Made by a program: the position numbers and the translations under genes
From: Trema orientale
Taxonomy: Eukaryota; Streptophyta; Magnoliopsida; Rosales; Cannabaceae
DNA: 64,000 nucleotides
Reading direction: 5' to 3'
Assembly (NCBI GenBank): GCA_002914845.1
Contig: JXTC01000036.1
Coordinates: 1,323,287-1,387,286 of the forward strand
Part shown: positions 35,230 through 48,182 of the stretch, in pieces
How the letters are laid out: each line of letters opens with the position of its first letter
Position numbering within the stretch: the stretch's first letter is position 1
Notes under the pieces: generated by a model
The model's database searches: none
Seen by the model: the letters and a program-made list of their open reading frames with translations, nothing else
Told to the model about the DNA's origin: nothing

Positions 35230-37130
35230 TTCCATTATATACCTTTTCTCTTTTCTCTTTTGTTTTTGTTTTTATTATTTATTCTTCTTTTCTTGTAGTA
35301 ACATTTCTTTCTTAACTTATAAAACAGATCATGGACAAATAAAAGAATACATAGGACTAAACGGAGTGCATGATTTTATGACAATAATTCTTCCTGCAGG
35401 CCTAATGGAAGACTAGAAATTTCAAGAATTGATGACAGGATGTTAATGCTTTATTTCTCATAATTAATCAATGAATAATGCTAAGTAAGTAAGTGTCACA
35501 ATTTTTTTGCCAAATTTTTAATGCCCACATGTAGCACGTGAGTTGTCATTATTTGAGTGGTCAATGATGTTTTTGTGCTATGTTTTAGAGTACACCTATG
35601 GCAATCTGACTTAGCCAAATTATAAAATTATCAAATATTAATATGATAATTACTATTTGACATTTATTATTTTGAGTTAGAAATTACATGTTTCCTATAA
35701 AGCGATTTAAAATCCATGAAATTTATGCAGTGAATTAATTTCCCACAAATAGTTAATTGGACCTTAGGTTTGGTAAAGAAATAGTGTAATTTCAAGGTGT
35801 TTATTGAGGTCTAATGCTTAAAAAGGTGAAACTGAGACTATTTAAAAGTTTGGGCTAAAATTACAAGGGTGTTTTTGCAAAGATTCTTGAAAATAGGGAT
35901 TATTTTGAAAGTACAGAACTAAAATACAAATTTGAATTTGAGGGTTGGCAGCTCAGTTTTAACGTGTCGTCCTCTAAAGACTAAATTGTTTCTTCATTTG
36001 ACACCTAAGCCAGCTCCTATTTGACACATTAAAATTCTTTTATGACAAGTTTCAATAGTTTTGTCTTTTAAATTTTCACTTTTTATTTCTTTTCCTTTTT
36101 TTTTTTTTCCTTTCTTTCTTTCATGTTAAAACTTGGAACTATTCTCTCTTCTTATATTCAAAAATTTAAAGCTCTCTTTGAAGCTAAATTAACTCCTTTC
36201 AAGATTTTTGTTGGTGCATACGTATAATCTTGAGAGAAATTGAGTTACTCTCTAAAAACTAAGTTTCATAGCTATTAATCTTTTGAAATTCTTTTACTCG
36301 TGGTTTTAAACTTGAAATTGTAGAATAATTCTCCTAAGGTCAGCCCTAAATTGAATCCAAGTAATCATTGGTTGTTGAAAGTTTTTGGATAAGTTTTTCT
36401 TAAATTTTATATTAAAACACAATATGGAATTTGTGGGTTTATGAGTATATTTGAATTACTTTGATGGCAGTAGGTTTCTTTATTGATTTTCTAAAAAGAA
36501 TTTGACTAGCCGCACTGATGTTTTTTCAATTTCTTAGGAGTTTGATCCAAGGATTTGGATTCAATAAAGTTTTGATACATGCATTGTGAGTTTTACCTAG
36601 AACAGTTTGTAAAACCTCCGATTTTGGTATGGTTATATATGAAAAATATTTCTGGGCCTTTGATATATTAAAATAGACTCTTTCATCTTTCCAAGAAGCT
36701 ATTATTTTTTTTTAAAACTGATCAAGTATTCAATTTTTTACGAACTTTTAATTCGCATGGCAACTAGAGACTTTTTACTAAGCAACGTGTATATTTAGTT
36801 TTTTGGAACTCTGTTGGTTAGATTCATCAGTTAAATTTTGGTAGCTCAAACTAGTCATCCTAATGATCACTCAAAATTTTGTTTTTCCCAAAAATATTGA
36901 GTTTCAATTTTATATGAGTTTTTCAAGATCAGCAAGTGAAACTGTTAATTTGAAACATGATGGATTTTAAGTATATTTTCAGAGTCCTTTATTATACCAG
37001 CTCTAAAGTTTTTATTTTGAGTCTACTTTAAAGTTTAAAGATGTCACAAATTTTACATATATTTTTTTAATTTTCTTCTAATTGTTATGAATTTTTAAAA
37101 TAGACTCATCGAATCTATCTATGCACATAT
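34903..37130. other. DUF789 3' UTR, homopolymer runs and AT-rich intergenic DNA
   Basis: Directly after the stop is probable 3' UTR; its end is not determinable. A poly-T run with one break (35145-35215) is followed by (GT)n (35216-35230). From 35460 to 37130 no gene or named repeat is recognised. Confidence 0.5.
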
Positions 37131-38725
37131 TGTTAGGATTATGCCCAAAAAGTATTTATTATTTATGGATGTTTATTGAATATTTAGATATTTAATAAAG
37201 TAATAATTCATGCATAGTATTTGTGATAATGTTTTAATTATTGGTACAATAGTAAATGTCATAAAGGTTCCATAATTTATTTATTAGAGAAATATTTTAA
37301 TAAAATTGTTTATTAAAGTTAAGACATATTTTTTCTAATTAAATTAAATAAGATTGTTCACAACTAATAAGAGAAGCTGGAAGCTTCTCTTAGATCGTGT
37401 TGTAAGACTTTGTGCATTTATTGTGTGCCTTGATCTATATTAGTGTGACCATGTGCAAAAATATCTTAGTATGTAAATATTGAATACGGACCATATGAAA
37501 GATATTCTTGTAATAAGTGTCATTGACAAGAACGTATTCTCACAAACTAGATGATTAACGCATGTCTTTCTTAATCTTGAAATATTAGACGAACTCGTGT
37601 TCATAACTTGTATTATTTTAGATGTTAAAAGGTACGAATCAAAAAATTGACAGTCAAGACCCTGGCATTTTGGTATTGCATTATTATGGGACATTAGGAA
37701 CATATGCTTATAGATATGGAATCTATAACTCTATTATATAGAGAAGTGAATACCGTCCTGAGGAGCTATAGGAGCTTAGATGATTTAAATCTTAGCTAAG
37801 TAATTAATAAAATTAGATATTTTATTAATTAAAGATTTTCTATAAGTTTGGTCATCCATTAGATATGGTCTTGTATCAAGGAATTGAAAGATATAATTAG
37901 AGGGACAAAACAGTTATTTTACCTAGCTCCAATTATTAGTATTCATGTGGGGATATACATGCACATGTTAATTATCTAATGGACATAATTTTAATTATAA
38001 AGTATCTTGTGATATTTATTTAATTCAAGAGTGTAGTTTGGACTTTTAGCGGAATAAGTCCATAATTAATAGTACAAGCCCACTTATACTAAGAGTTAAT
38101 TGTAAATGGATCTTGTCTATTGGAGCTTGAGTTAAATAAGGTCATTTAGGTCCCTAACTTATATTAACATCTTAGGCTGCATGAGATCAGTTCGGCTCAA
38201 ACAATTTTCTAGGTAATTACATAAAAAGGGAGAAAAAAGGCCAAACTAATAGGTGGGCTCCAACTGCTAAATAAGCAGTGAAGTTCAGCCAGCCCTTAGG
38301 CCCTTTGGAGCTAGCTGAATTCTCCCTTAAAGAGGAGCCTNNNNNNNNNNNNNNNNNNNNNNNNNNNNNNCTTTGTTGTGTATAGATTCAGTTTTGACTG
38401 AAACATTAGTTTGGCGGCTGTACAGAAAATTGAAAGAAAAGTGAGAGAGAGAAATTCCTGGAGCCACTTTTGGAGGCCATTGGAGTTCTTGGATTCTCAC
38501 TTGGAGATTGATCAAGATCGAGGCACCCACTCATCTCTGCAGTTACAAGCTTAGTGCATAGGAAGGAAGACTCTTTGGTTGAGGTACATAATCTCTTGTA
38601 TGTATTTAGACTATAACAAAGATCCTAAAAGATTTTATGAAAAACTATAATCCAAAAAAAATTTTATTTTCTATGCTTCCGCTCATCTTTGATTTTGTCA
38701 CATTTGTCATAAATAATTACCAACA
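37131..38725 (+). mobile_element. Solo LTR, copy B (1595 bp)
   Basis: Starts TGTTAGGATTATGCCC and ends AATTACCAACA. It aligns end to end with the reverse complement of copy A (19995-21593), for example GAAGCTTCTCTTAGATCGTGTTG, AAGGAATTGAAAGATATAATT and the ending GCTCATCTTTGATTTTGTC. The flanks CATAT and CACAT match at four of five. It contains the 30-N gap at 38341-38370, so the true length is uncertain. No internal region adjoins. Confidence 0.82.
38341..38370. other. Assembly gap (N)
   Basis: 30 Ns inside solo LTR copy B. Confidence 0.99.
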
Positions 38726-38962
38726 CACATGCCTTAGAGTATTGAATGGGTATAAGTACATTTTAAGATTAAACCTTAATCAAGTCTAAGTATGAAAATG
38801 TATATTGAATATAGAATACATTTAACTCCAACTAATGGAAAATTATACTGTCTAACAAATCATAAAACTTAATTGGTTAAGAGATTATTACCTTAGGAGT
38901 TAGTCTCAATAATTCATGATAATGGTATGTTCACCTTCTTCTTCTTCTTAAACGTCTATAGC

Positions 38963-38963
38963 C

Positions 38964-39017
<54 letters not shown>

Positions 39018-39018
39018 T
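38963..39018. repeat. (TC)n microsatellite
   Basis: Nearly pure TC repeat just left of the Helitron coding region. Confidence 0.95.
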
Positions 39019-39189
39019 TTCACTCTACAGAGTGTACGTATAAACTGAGTAGATTATTAGTCTTAGGGTTTCTTAAAGAGTCTCTAATAAAATTACCAAT
39101 GTGTCCTCAAATAATATCTATTCAAGATATCAACGAAAATGACATCGCCATTGTCTTCTAAATAAAGATTCCGTAAGTAATTACGATGA

Positions 39190-42100
39190 TACCTTGAATT
39201 ATCAGTATGAGAATTCTAGCACTACATCAGAAGATTTATATCAATCAGAGCTTATTTCAATATTAAGCTCTGAAAATTCTGAAATATACTTTTCTCATTC
39301 AGTCGGGGCATCAACATCAACTAATCTCGATAGACAAAGTAATTTTCTTACTTTCTATAAAAATAAAAAGAAAAAAAAAACTGTCATTATCACAAACTCC
39401 AACTTTACATAACCCCACTGATCCTATATTTATATCCAGTATTGTATTACAAGTGATACAAATAAATAGCACATTCTTGGAAATTGCTCCTATACTTGTG
39501 AACATTATGACGCATTCTTTTGGCTTGATGAGTCCATTAAAAAAAAATCCTATCCCCTGAAATATAATTTATGTTGTAAAAACAGAAAAGTCAAACTTCC
39601 CACACCCAGAAATCCTCCTCCTCTCCTAGATGAATTACCTGATTATTATGGAGGGACTTTAAGCACATACTTTCAGAAAAATATTCGAACTTTTAATTCT
39701 ATGTTTGCATTCACTTTTTTTGAAGCAAATATAGAACAAAATACAAAAAATTCTGATGGTCCATATATTTTTAAAATCAGTGGCCAAATACATCATCTTA
39801 TGGGATCATTATTACCAGCTAATAATAATCCTTCAAAATTTGACAAGTTATATATATATATATATAACACAGAAAATGAAATTAAAAACTGAATATTAAC
39901 ATTCTTATTTGATAATACATCAAAAGAATTAACAAAATTAATTACAAAAAATTTATTGAAAATGCTTGATGAAAATAACAAATTAGTCAAGCTCTTTCGC
40001 ATGGTTAAAGACAGGTATAGTAAAAATAAAATTCCATCCATGAAATTACGACTGATATGACGACGACCCACTGATAATAATTAGTATGAATTACCTACAT
40101 TAACTGATATAGGAAGTTTAATTGTCAGAGATATTGATGAATATAAAGAAGAATGGGATATTATAATCAAAGATAAAACAAATAATTTACAAAGAATCAC
40201 AAAATTATACCCATCATACATGACTTTACAATATCCACTCTTATTTCCATATAAAGAAGATGATTATAGAACTGATTTAAGTTGGAATATAAATGGACCA
40301 GGTAAACAACCTCTAACAAATAGAATACCTATGAGAACATTCTATTGTTATCAATTACAGCAACGCAAAAATATAAATAATATTTTATTCAGAAGTGGAA
40401 GACTTTCCCAATAATATGTAGTCGATGCATATGCTTCTATTAAAGAAGATCTGTTGGATTATATCAGAAAAAATCAAAATAATTTAAGATCTGAAATTTA
40501 TCAAGACGTCCAAGACGCCGTTACCAGAGGAGATACAGATGCCAAAGCAATTAGTAAACGAATTATTCTCCCATCTAGCTATACTGGAAGTCCTAGATAA
40601 ATGATTCAAAACTATCAATATGCAATGGCAATATGCAGATAGTATGGAAATCCTGATTTATTCATAACATTTACATGCAATCCTAAATGGCCTGAAATTA
40701 CTCGCGCCTTAAGAAAAATTTTCGATCAAAAACCTAAAGATAGACCTGATATAAAATTTTTAAAGTGAAATTAAATCAAATTTTATCCACTATCAAAACT
40801 AAAAAAATCTTCAGAACAATTGTTGCAGGTTATATCACATCTCTTAACTCAATAAATCAATATATATCATAAAAAGTATTAATTTCCTTTCTTAATTAAA
40901 ATTAACATATCTTTTTCTTTTTCCCGTTTATTTTGTAATATAGATCTATACGTCGTCGAATTCTAAAAACGTGGTCTACCTTATTGTCATTTTTTATTCT
41001 GGTTATCTCTAAATGAGAAACTATACGAACTATCACAAATAGATTAATTTATTTCAGCTGAAATACTAAACCCTAAAAAAAACCGAGAAGAATATAACAT
41101 CATAGCAGAATTTATGATGTATGAACCATATGGGATCGCTAAAACAAATGCTCTGTGCATGAAAAATTCTATCTGTTCTAAAAAATTTCTTAGACAATTT
41201 AAGAACAAAACAACCATTGAAGAAAATAGATTTATTAATTATAAACATAGAAATACAATATTTTAAAGAAAATATTAAACTAGATAACAGATTTGTAGTC
41301 CCTTATAATAAAGACCTATGTTTAAAATTTCGTGCCCATATAAATATTGAAATATGTTCACAATTAATGTTAATAAAATATTTATTTAAATGTCTAATAA
41401 AAGGCCTAGATAGAATAAGAGCAGTAATAGAAGACAATATCTGTACAGAACAATGTGGACAAATTATTTACAAAGAAATAGATGAAATAAAAAATTATAT
41501 TAATTGTCAGTACATATTACCGTATGAAGCTATGTGGAGATTGTATGAATATTCCATATGTCATAGAAATCTAACAATACAAAGATTAACAATCCATTTA
41601 CTGCATATGCAAAACATAACATTTCATTCAAATCAACGACTTGATAACGTAATCAGACAACCAGGAATTTAAAAAACAACTTTAACTAGATAGATAGAAA
41701 TAAATAAATTTAATACAGAAGTTAGACAACTGTCATATATACAATTTCCCACTAAATAGGTATGGAATAATAAAGATAAAATTTGGACTCCTAGAAAATC
41801 TGGATACTCGATTAGACGAACTTTTTATGTCCACCCAAATTCCGAAGAATTATATTATTTAAAACTACTATTAAATCATCAAAAAGGTGCAACAAGTTTT
41901 GAATCTTTACGAACTATTAACAATATAACATATTCAAGAAATCAAGTAGCATGTAATGTATTAGGTTTATTAAGAGATGATAAAGAATGGAACGAATCAA
42001 TATTGGAGGCTTCATTTTGGTTAATACCGCATCAATTACAATAACTATTTGCTATAATTTTATTATTTTGTAATATTAATAATCCAACAATGTTACTTGA

Positions 42101-43935
42101 AAATCATTGGAAACTTATGACAGAAGATATTTTATACAGAATTAAAACCTTATTCAATAATCCAAAATTTCAAATTCTCGAAAATGAATTATACAATTAT
42201 GTATTAAACGAATTAGAAAAATAACTAAACTTAAATTCATCAATCTTAACCAATTTTAATTTATCACCAACACGAACATTAATTGATTTGAATAACAAAC
42301 TCTTGCGAGAAGAACTTGACTACGATATCAATAAACTAAAAGAAGATAATAATATTTTAGAAAAAAATCTAAATAATGAATAACGTTATATCTATGAACA
42401 AATTATCGAATCATTAAACAATAAAAAACAAAACCTATTCTTCATCTGTGGACATGGAGGCACTGAAAAAATTTATTTCTGGAATACAACTAATACAAAA
42501 ATCAAATAACGGAATTGTATTAGCAGTTGTATCATCTGGAATAGCCTCGTTATTATTACCTAAAGGTAGAACTGCACATTGGGTTCAAACCTTGGTAGTG
42601 TGTGTGTGTGTCATTTTCCTTTAATTTGTAGTAAGTGGTGGTCATTAGTTAAGTCCCACTTTTTTTTTAAAAAAAAAAAGGTAGAATTGCACATTTAAGA
42701 TTTCGAATACCTTTATCAACTGATAAATTTTCTACTTGCGATATCAAAAAAGGGACAATTAGTAAAATTAATCGAAAAAACAACACTAATATTATGGGAT
42801 GAAGTGCCGATAAATAATAAATACTGTTTCGAAGCCTTATATAAAACACTACAAGATTTAAAAAATAACTTTAATAAACCTTTTGGTGGAATGATAATTA
42901 TATTAGGTGGTGATTTCAGACAAATTTTACCCGTTATCCCTGCCGTAACAAAAGAAGACATAATAAATGCAAGTACAAATAATTCTTATCTTTGGTCACA
43001 TTTTAAATTATTCTTCTTAACAAAAATATGAGACTCAAAAACCCAAACAATACAGAACAAAAAAAAAAAAAAAAGAAATTCTAAAATTTTCAAAATGGAT
43101 ATTAAGTATTAGAAATGGTACTGCAGAAGGAATAAAAGATTCTGAAAGTGAAGATATAACATGGATTAAAGTACCAAAAAATATATATAATATAATATGA
43201 ATCAAATCCAATCAAAAAAATTTCAAAATTAATATACAACAATCTTGAATTTTTTTTTAATAATATTAACTATATACGACATAGGGCAATAATAACCCCA
43301 AAAAATTAAACAGCAGATGATATAAATAAGTATATACTATCACTAATACCAAACGAATTAAAAAGTTATTATAGTTATGATACAATAATAGCTTCAACTG
43401 AAAACATTGATTAACTCAATTTATTATATCCTTAAGAATTTTTACACACTTTAAATTTCAATGGCATACCACCACACGAATTAAATCTTAAAGTTAGAAC
43501 TCCAATAATGTTATTACGGAATTTAAATCAATCAGTCAGACTATGTAACGGCATAAGACTTATTATTACACAATTAACAAATAGAATTATAGAAGGCCAA
43601 ATAATAAATTCAAATAATGAAAATAAAAAAGTATACATTCCAAAAATAAAAATAATTGTAAATGAATCAAGATGATCATTTGCCTTACAAAGACGACAAT
43701 TCCCTGTAAAAACATATTATTGAATGACAATAAATAAAAGCCAAGGGCAGTCATTAAATAAAGTAAGTATTTATCTAGAGAATGAAATTTTTACATACGG
43801 TCAATTGTATGTAGCTTTATCACGAGTAACAACTCATAAATGATTATACATATTAATAAATGAATCCATTAATAAATATCCAAATTATATTAAAACTATA
43901 GTTTATATAGAAATTTTACATAATATAACATAAGT
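39190..43935 (+). pseudogene. Helitron Rep/helicase (RepHel) remnant
   Basis: Plus strand, broken by many stops and frameshifts, but all blocks of a plant Helitron protein are in order: a zinc-finger-like part (TCEHYDAFFWLDESI, then LCCKNRKVKLP; one Cys is Tyr), Helitron-like N domain (TFNSMFAFTFFEA, GPYIFKISGQIHHLMGSLLP, LRSEIYQDVQDAVTRGDTDA, PDLFITFTCNPKWPEITRA), the HUH site near 40982-40990, where GLPHAHIL is now GLPYCHFL, NRFVVPYNKDL, then Pif1-like helicase: Walker A GHGGTEKIYFW (family GHGGTGKTF.W), LILWDEVP, GGMIIILGGDFRQILPV, and the final [12 protein letters not shown] and [19 protein letters not shown] intron survives at 40829-40943 between IVAG and IYVVEF. Both the Rep and ATP-binding sites are damaged, so it cannot be autonomous. 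Confidence 0.88.
42562..42695 (+). mobile_element. SINE-like insertion in the Helitron helicase
   Basis: AAAGGTAGAACTGCACATT (42562-42580) is repeated with one mismatch at 42677-42695, and helicase homology is continuous when the 96 bp between are left out. The insert begins GGGTTCAAACCTTGG, like a tRNA B box, has a short (GT)n, and ends in T9 then an A-run. This fits a 5'-truncated tRNA-derived SINE with a 19-bp target duplication. Confidence 0.7.
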
Positions 43936-44088
43936 ATAAACCTGATACTATTAACTAAACATTTTAAAACCTTATATTAATGTAGATTTATATATACATT
44001 TCTTATCATTTTATACACAAGACCTTCAATTATTATTAATCTTATTTCTATTTTACTAATTTTTTTCCTATTTTGCAGTTAAAAAAAA

Positions 44089-46500
44089 TGGCAACACCAA
44101 TACAATCTCTCAAGCCAAACAAAATTTATGGACCAATTGAAGTTCGTATTAGCAGACTATGGCACAACAACGACTACACAACCGGCTGTCTGATAGGTCC
44201 AAATTGCGTTTTAATTGATCACGAGCTGAAAAAAAAAATGTCAAATGAGTTCATATCATATTTTATAACTAATGCATATATTTCTTCAGTGTATTTAATA
44301 TTATATAATATCATATAATAATCAAATAGTTTTTTTCTACAATACAGCATGAAGCAATCCGCAGAATAATTAAAGTCCGAGATGCAGATCACATATCACA
44401 ATAAATAACCGAAGGACAAGTATACTAAATTAGTAATTTCAATGTCGCACTAAATAAACCAAAATACAAAGTCGTTCCTCATGCCGCAATGCTCCAGTTT
44501 GCCAGAGCAACGTCCTTTACTCCAGTAGCAACCCCAACAACAAACATTCTAGTGCATAAATTTTACTTCATAGATTTTGATCAACTATTTTCCAGAATAG
44601 ATGTCCATGACATCTTATCAAGTATTATTATTTTCTTATTAATACTGACTAATAATTACACAAACTCTCAAATCTTAATCTCTTTATTTTTTTTTCTCTG
44701 TTTCTGTTCTTTTCTTTTTAATAACAGATGTTATAGGAATATTAATAGAAATACAAGACTTAGAAGAGACTGAAATAAAGGGAAAAATGACACCGAGGCG
44801 AACGCTAAAGATATAAAATATTAGGTAATTAATTTATTTATTACTAAAATACACATATTTAAAGAATATTATTTTTTAATTCTAATCATGCTTTAATATC
44901 ATTTTATTTTCATTACAGGAGTGAAAAACTGCAAATCACTTTATGGAGAGAAATAACAACAAATTTTAATGCAGATATTCTACAAACTATAGAAGAACCA
45001 ATCATTATCTTCTTTACATCAATGACAGTAAAACAATATTTAGGTAATAAATAACTATATTTTATCTCTACATATAAAAGTATTCATTTTTCACTTTCAA
45101 TTACATGCTAACTAAAATAAGCTTTTGTACTAAACAGGAAATATATATTTTGCGAGTACAGGTGTAACGTTATATTATATAAACATAGATATACCAGAAA
45201 CTAATGCAGTAAAAAAAAAGGTAATAACTATCTCTTATACTTCTTTCATTTATAAAATAAAAATAAAATCTCATTCTATTTAGTTTAATTCAGTATTAAT
45301 TTTTATATTTTTTTTATCAATCTATTATTTAGATTTCAACATACAACACAATATGTTGAATTTCTTCCAGCTCCCATTCCAAGAGAAACACAACCACTGG
45401 AGCAACAAAAATTACAAAACAGAAAAACAATTATAGAATTAAACCAGCTGGGCCATCTAAACCAACAAGTTCGTACAAATATAATAATATTAATAAAAAT
45501 ACTATTTTATATAATAATTTAATCTAATATCAAATTTTTTTATTCAGGAAGTCAAATTCACAGTTTAAGCAACAATATTTAAATTTGAAGCACATCAAAG
45601 TTAGTATTATAATTCCTACACTCAATGCTATAGACAAGTCCGTGAAGCAGGAAATGGAAGGTGGTGCGATACACATGGTCATCTCACATCAACTCCAATT
45701 CCATGGTACAACACATAATTAAATAATTTACATTAGCATTTTCTTGACTAATTCACTCATTAAAAAAATAATTTATAAGATCAATTATTAATCGAAATAT
45801 TTTTTCTTGTTTTGTACACTAAACTCATTCCCTACATTATTATTCCTGCAGGTACAAATTAAATACCAGAATCCAAGATGAAATAGGATACACTATCATC
45901 ACATTATTTGGAAAAGCGGCTCAAGCTCTAATAAAAAAACTATGCTCAGTTCTAACAATACAAGAAAATTACACCGATCTAACAATATTACTACTAATAA
46001 TCGAGCAATTATATGGACAAATAAAAATATTTCAAGTTTATTTCAGAACTAGAGGAGTTTTAATTGATACAATTGTATCAAAAATATTTGATAATGACGA
46101 ATCTACCATATTATCACTTCCACTACCGCTAGCCATCCTAGAAACAGAAATAATACTAACCATACTACTAGATCCAAAAATACCTGATCTAAAGAAAATT
46201 ACAGAATGGTAAAAAACTACTATTAATTTATGCTTACTTTTAAAAAATATAAAACATCTTATTCATTATTTAAATAATAACTTTTTTTTTTCTATTTCAG
46301 ATCAGAAACAACATCGACAGAAGAATCAAGAAAATGAAAATTAACTAGGTAATCTATTTATTTATATTCAAAAATAAATACCTTATCTTTTAACAACAAA
46401 AATTCCTTATTTTTCTTTTTTTTTTATTTAATTTTTTCTTTCTTATCCTGACTTTTTTTCCTAATTGCAGTAAAGAGGAATGACAAAAGAAAGGAAAACA
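44089..46500 (+). pseudogene. RPA-like (OB-fold) gene carried by the Helitron
   Basis: Begins ATGGCAACACC at 44089 (MATPIQSLKPNKIY). Segments recognisable as replication protein A large-subunit/DUF223 follow as separate exons: about 44348-44621 (KYKVVPHAAMLQFARATS, FYFIDFDQLFSRID), 44728-44823 (VIGILIEIQDLEETEIKGK), 44920-45041 (LQITLWREIT, IIIFFTSMTVKQYLG), 45138-45220 (NIYFASTGVTLYYINIDIPE-like), 45333-45468, 45548-45705 with a zinc ribbon (YNSCTQCYRQVREAGNGRWC), 45852-46209 (GYTIITLFGKAAQALI) and 46301-46348. Most boundaries keep GT-AG. Stops occur in exon 2 (SQ, stop, ITEGQVY, stop) and elsewhere. RPA-like proteins are a known cargo of plant Helitrons and are thought to bind single-stranded DNA during transposition. 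Confidence 0.85.
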
Positions 46501-46927
46501 AAACTATGAAATCAGCCACTAATCTATTTCAACATAAATATATTTTGTAATATCCTAAACAATACTTTATCATATTTTAAATTAATATAATTATAATGTA
46601 AAAAACTATTAACTATCATAAATAATAAAATAATTACTTTATTATCAATTCATTATATTTCATATCTCGTCAAATTCTAAAACTTGTAGTGCCCTTAGAA
46701 GTCGATTTTAAATCCCATTAATATGATAATGCGACAACTAAATGATTAATATCGGTATTAATATGCAACTTAGATTTACCATTTTTTTTGGGCATTTGGA
46801 AAACTGCAAGGTGGTTCACTGTGAACTTTGACATTCTTGGTTGTCTCAACTGATTTGTTTTTACGAGTTGTCAAATATTTTCAACAAACAAAGAATCACC
46901 AAATTCATGTTTTTGTTTATTTATTTA

Positions 46928-47307
46928 GAGTAAACTGCAAAAAAAATACCCTCAAATTTGGGTGTTGTATAATTTAAACACTTAAGTTTGTACTCTGCAA
47001 AATAATAGATTAAGAATTTTTGAAAATTCATATTTTAAGTTGATTTTTTTTTAATAACTTTAATGGATAGAAGATAATAATATCTTCAAAATTAAGGAGA
47101 ATAATAAAGACTAATCCACTTTTAATGGAGAAAATTTTCGTTTTTTTTTTTTTTGTTGTTAAAATTGGTCAAAAAGTTAGTCTAAGAACTTATTTTTTAG
47201 AAATTCTTGATCTGAGAATAATTATTTTGCAAAGTCCAAATTTATGATTTAAATTACATAATACCCAAACTCAAACTTCAGAATACTTTTTTTTTAGCAG
47301 TTCACCC
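46928..47307. mobile_element. MITE with 9-bp target duplication (Mutator-like)
   Basis: 380 bp flanked by perfect ATTTATTTA duplications (46919-46927, 47308-47316). Ends GAGTAAACTGCAAAAAAAAT and, in reverse complement, GGGTGAACTGCTAAAAAAAA, with similarity going on for about 50 bp inside. The 9-bp duplication and long ends fit MULE-derived MITEs. A relative is at 60820-61180. Confidence 0.85.
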
Positions 47308-47622
47308 ATTTATTTATAAATTTCTTTTGTCACTTTCCTACAATCAACTAAATAATGAAGACAAGACACCATTTTCTTATCCTCGATTTGGTATTAAAAG
47401 ACCGGCCAAATTTCGTTTTGAGCAATATCCTCTTTCCAAAATCATGATTAAAAAGGAATAAAAAAAATTCAACAAGTGCATTTATAATTGGTTTTTTAAT
47501 ATAAAAACTGCCTGAACTAGATACAAATTTGTATAATTAACCTTGAACTCAATTTTTCAGAACAAAACTCTATGAAGTCCCCTAATATTAGTTCTATTAG
47601 GGGAAAAAAAAGTGTTTTTGTT

Positions 47623-47667
<45 letters not shown>

Positions 47668-47910
47668 GGTTAAGTCTCTATTTTTTTATTTGTAGTTTTT
47701 ATATCTTCGTTCTTAGATTTTTGTTTCACATTAATCCCTTTTAATTTTTTCGGTCCAATACTACCGTTAGTTAGTACTTGTACAAAATATACTCATCTCA
47801 ATAGGGGTAAAATTAGAAATAAAAGAAAATTATTTATTAAAAAAAATTAAATTAGCGTTTTCGTTCAAGATGAATGTAAGAAATTAGAAAATTTTGTATA
47901 GTTCTAATAT

Positions 47911-48179
47911 GGATCTACTTTGGTCCAAGTATAAATATATTTAGAAGAAAGGTATATAAATAGATTGCCAATTTTATAGGACATATATTGCTAATTTTAT
48001 GTTTTGTCGTTCCAATTTTATAGGACATATATTGCGAATTTTATGGGACATATCTTGCCAATTTTATGTTTTGTCGTTCTAATTTTATAGGACATATATT
48101 GCTAAAATTTTATTCGATTCTAATATGGATATACGTTAGTCCAAGAATTCATATATCTAGAAGAGAAGTACATGAATAC
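47911..48179. repeat. Tandem repeats in the MULE centre
   Basis: CTAATATGGATCTACTTTGG...TTTAGAAG at 47911-47955 recurs diverged at 48120-48165. Between them AATTTTATAGGACATATATT repeats three times (about 47973, 48012, 48079), alternating with TTTTATGTTTTGTCGTTC. Confidence 0.75.
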
Positions 48180-48182
48180 TTA

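Noticed and set aside
42581-42600. tRNA gene suggested by GGGTTCAAACC
   Set aside because: Only a B-box-like motif is present, with no acceptor or anticodon arms; the long duplication and tail indicate a SINE-like insertion.
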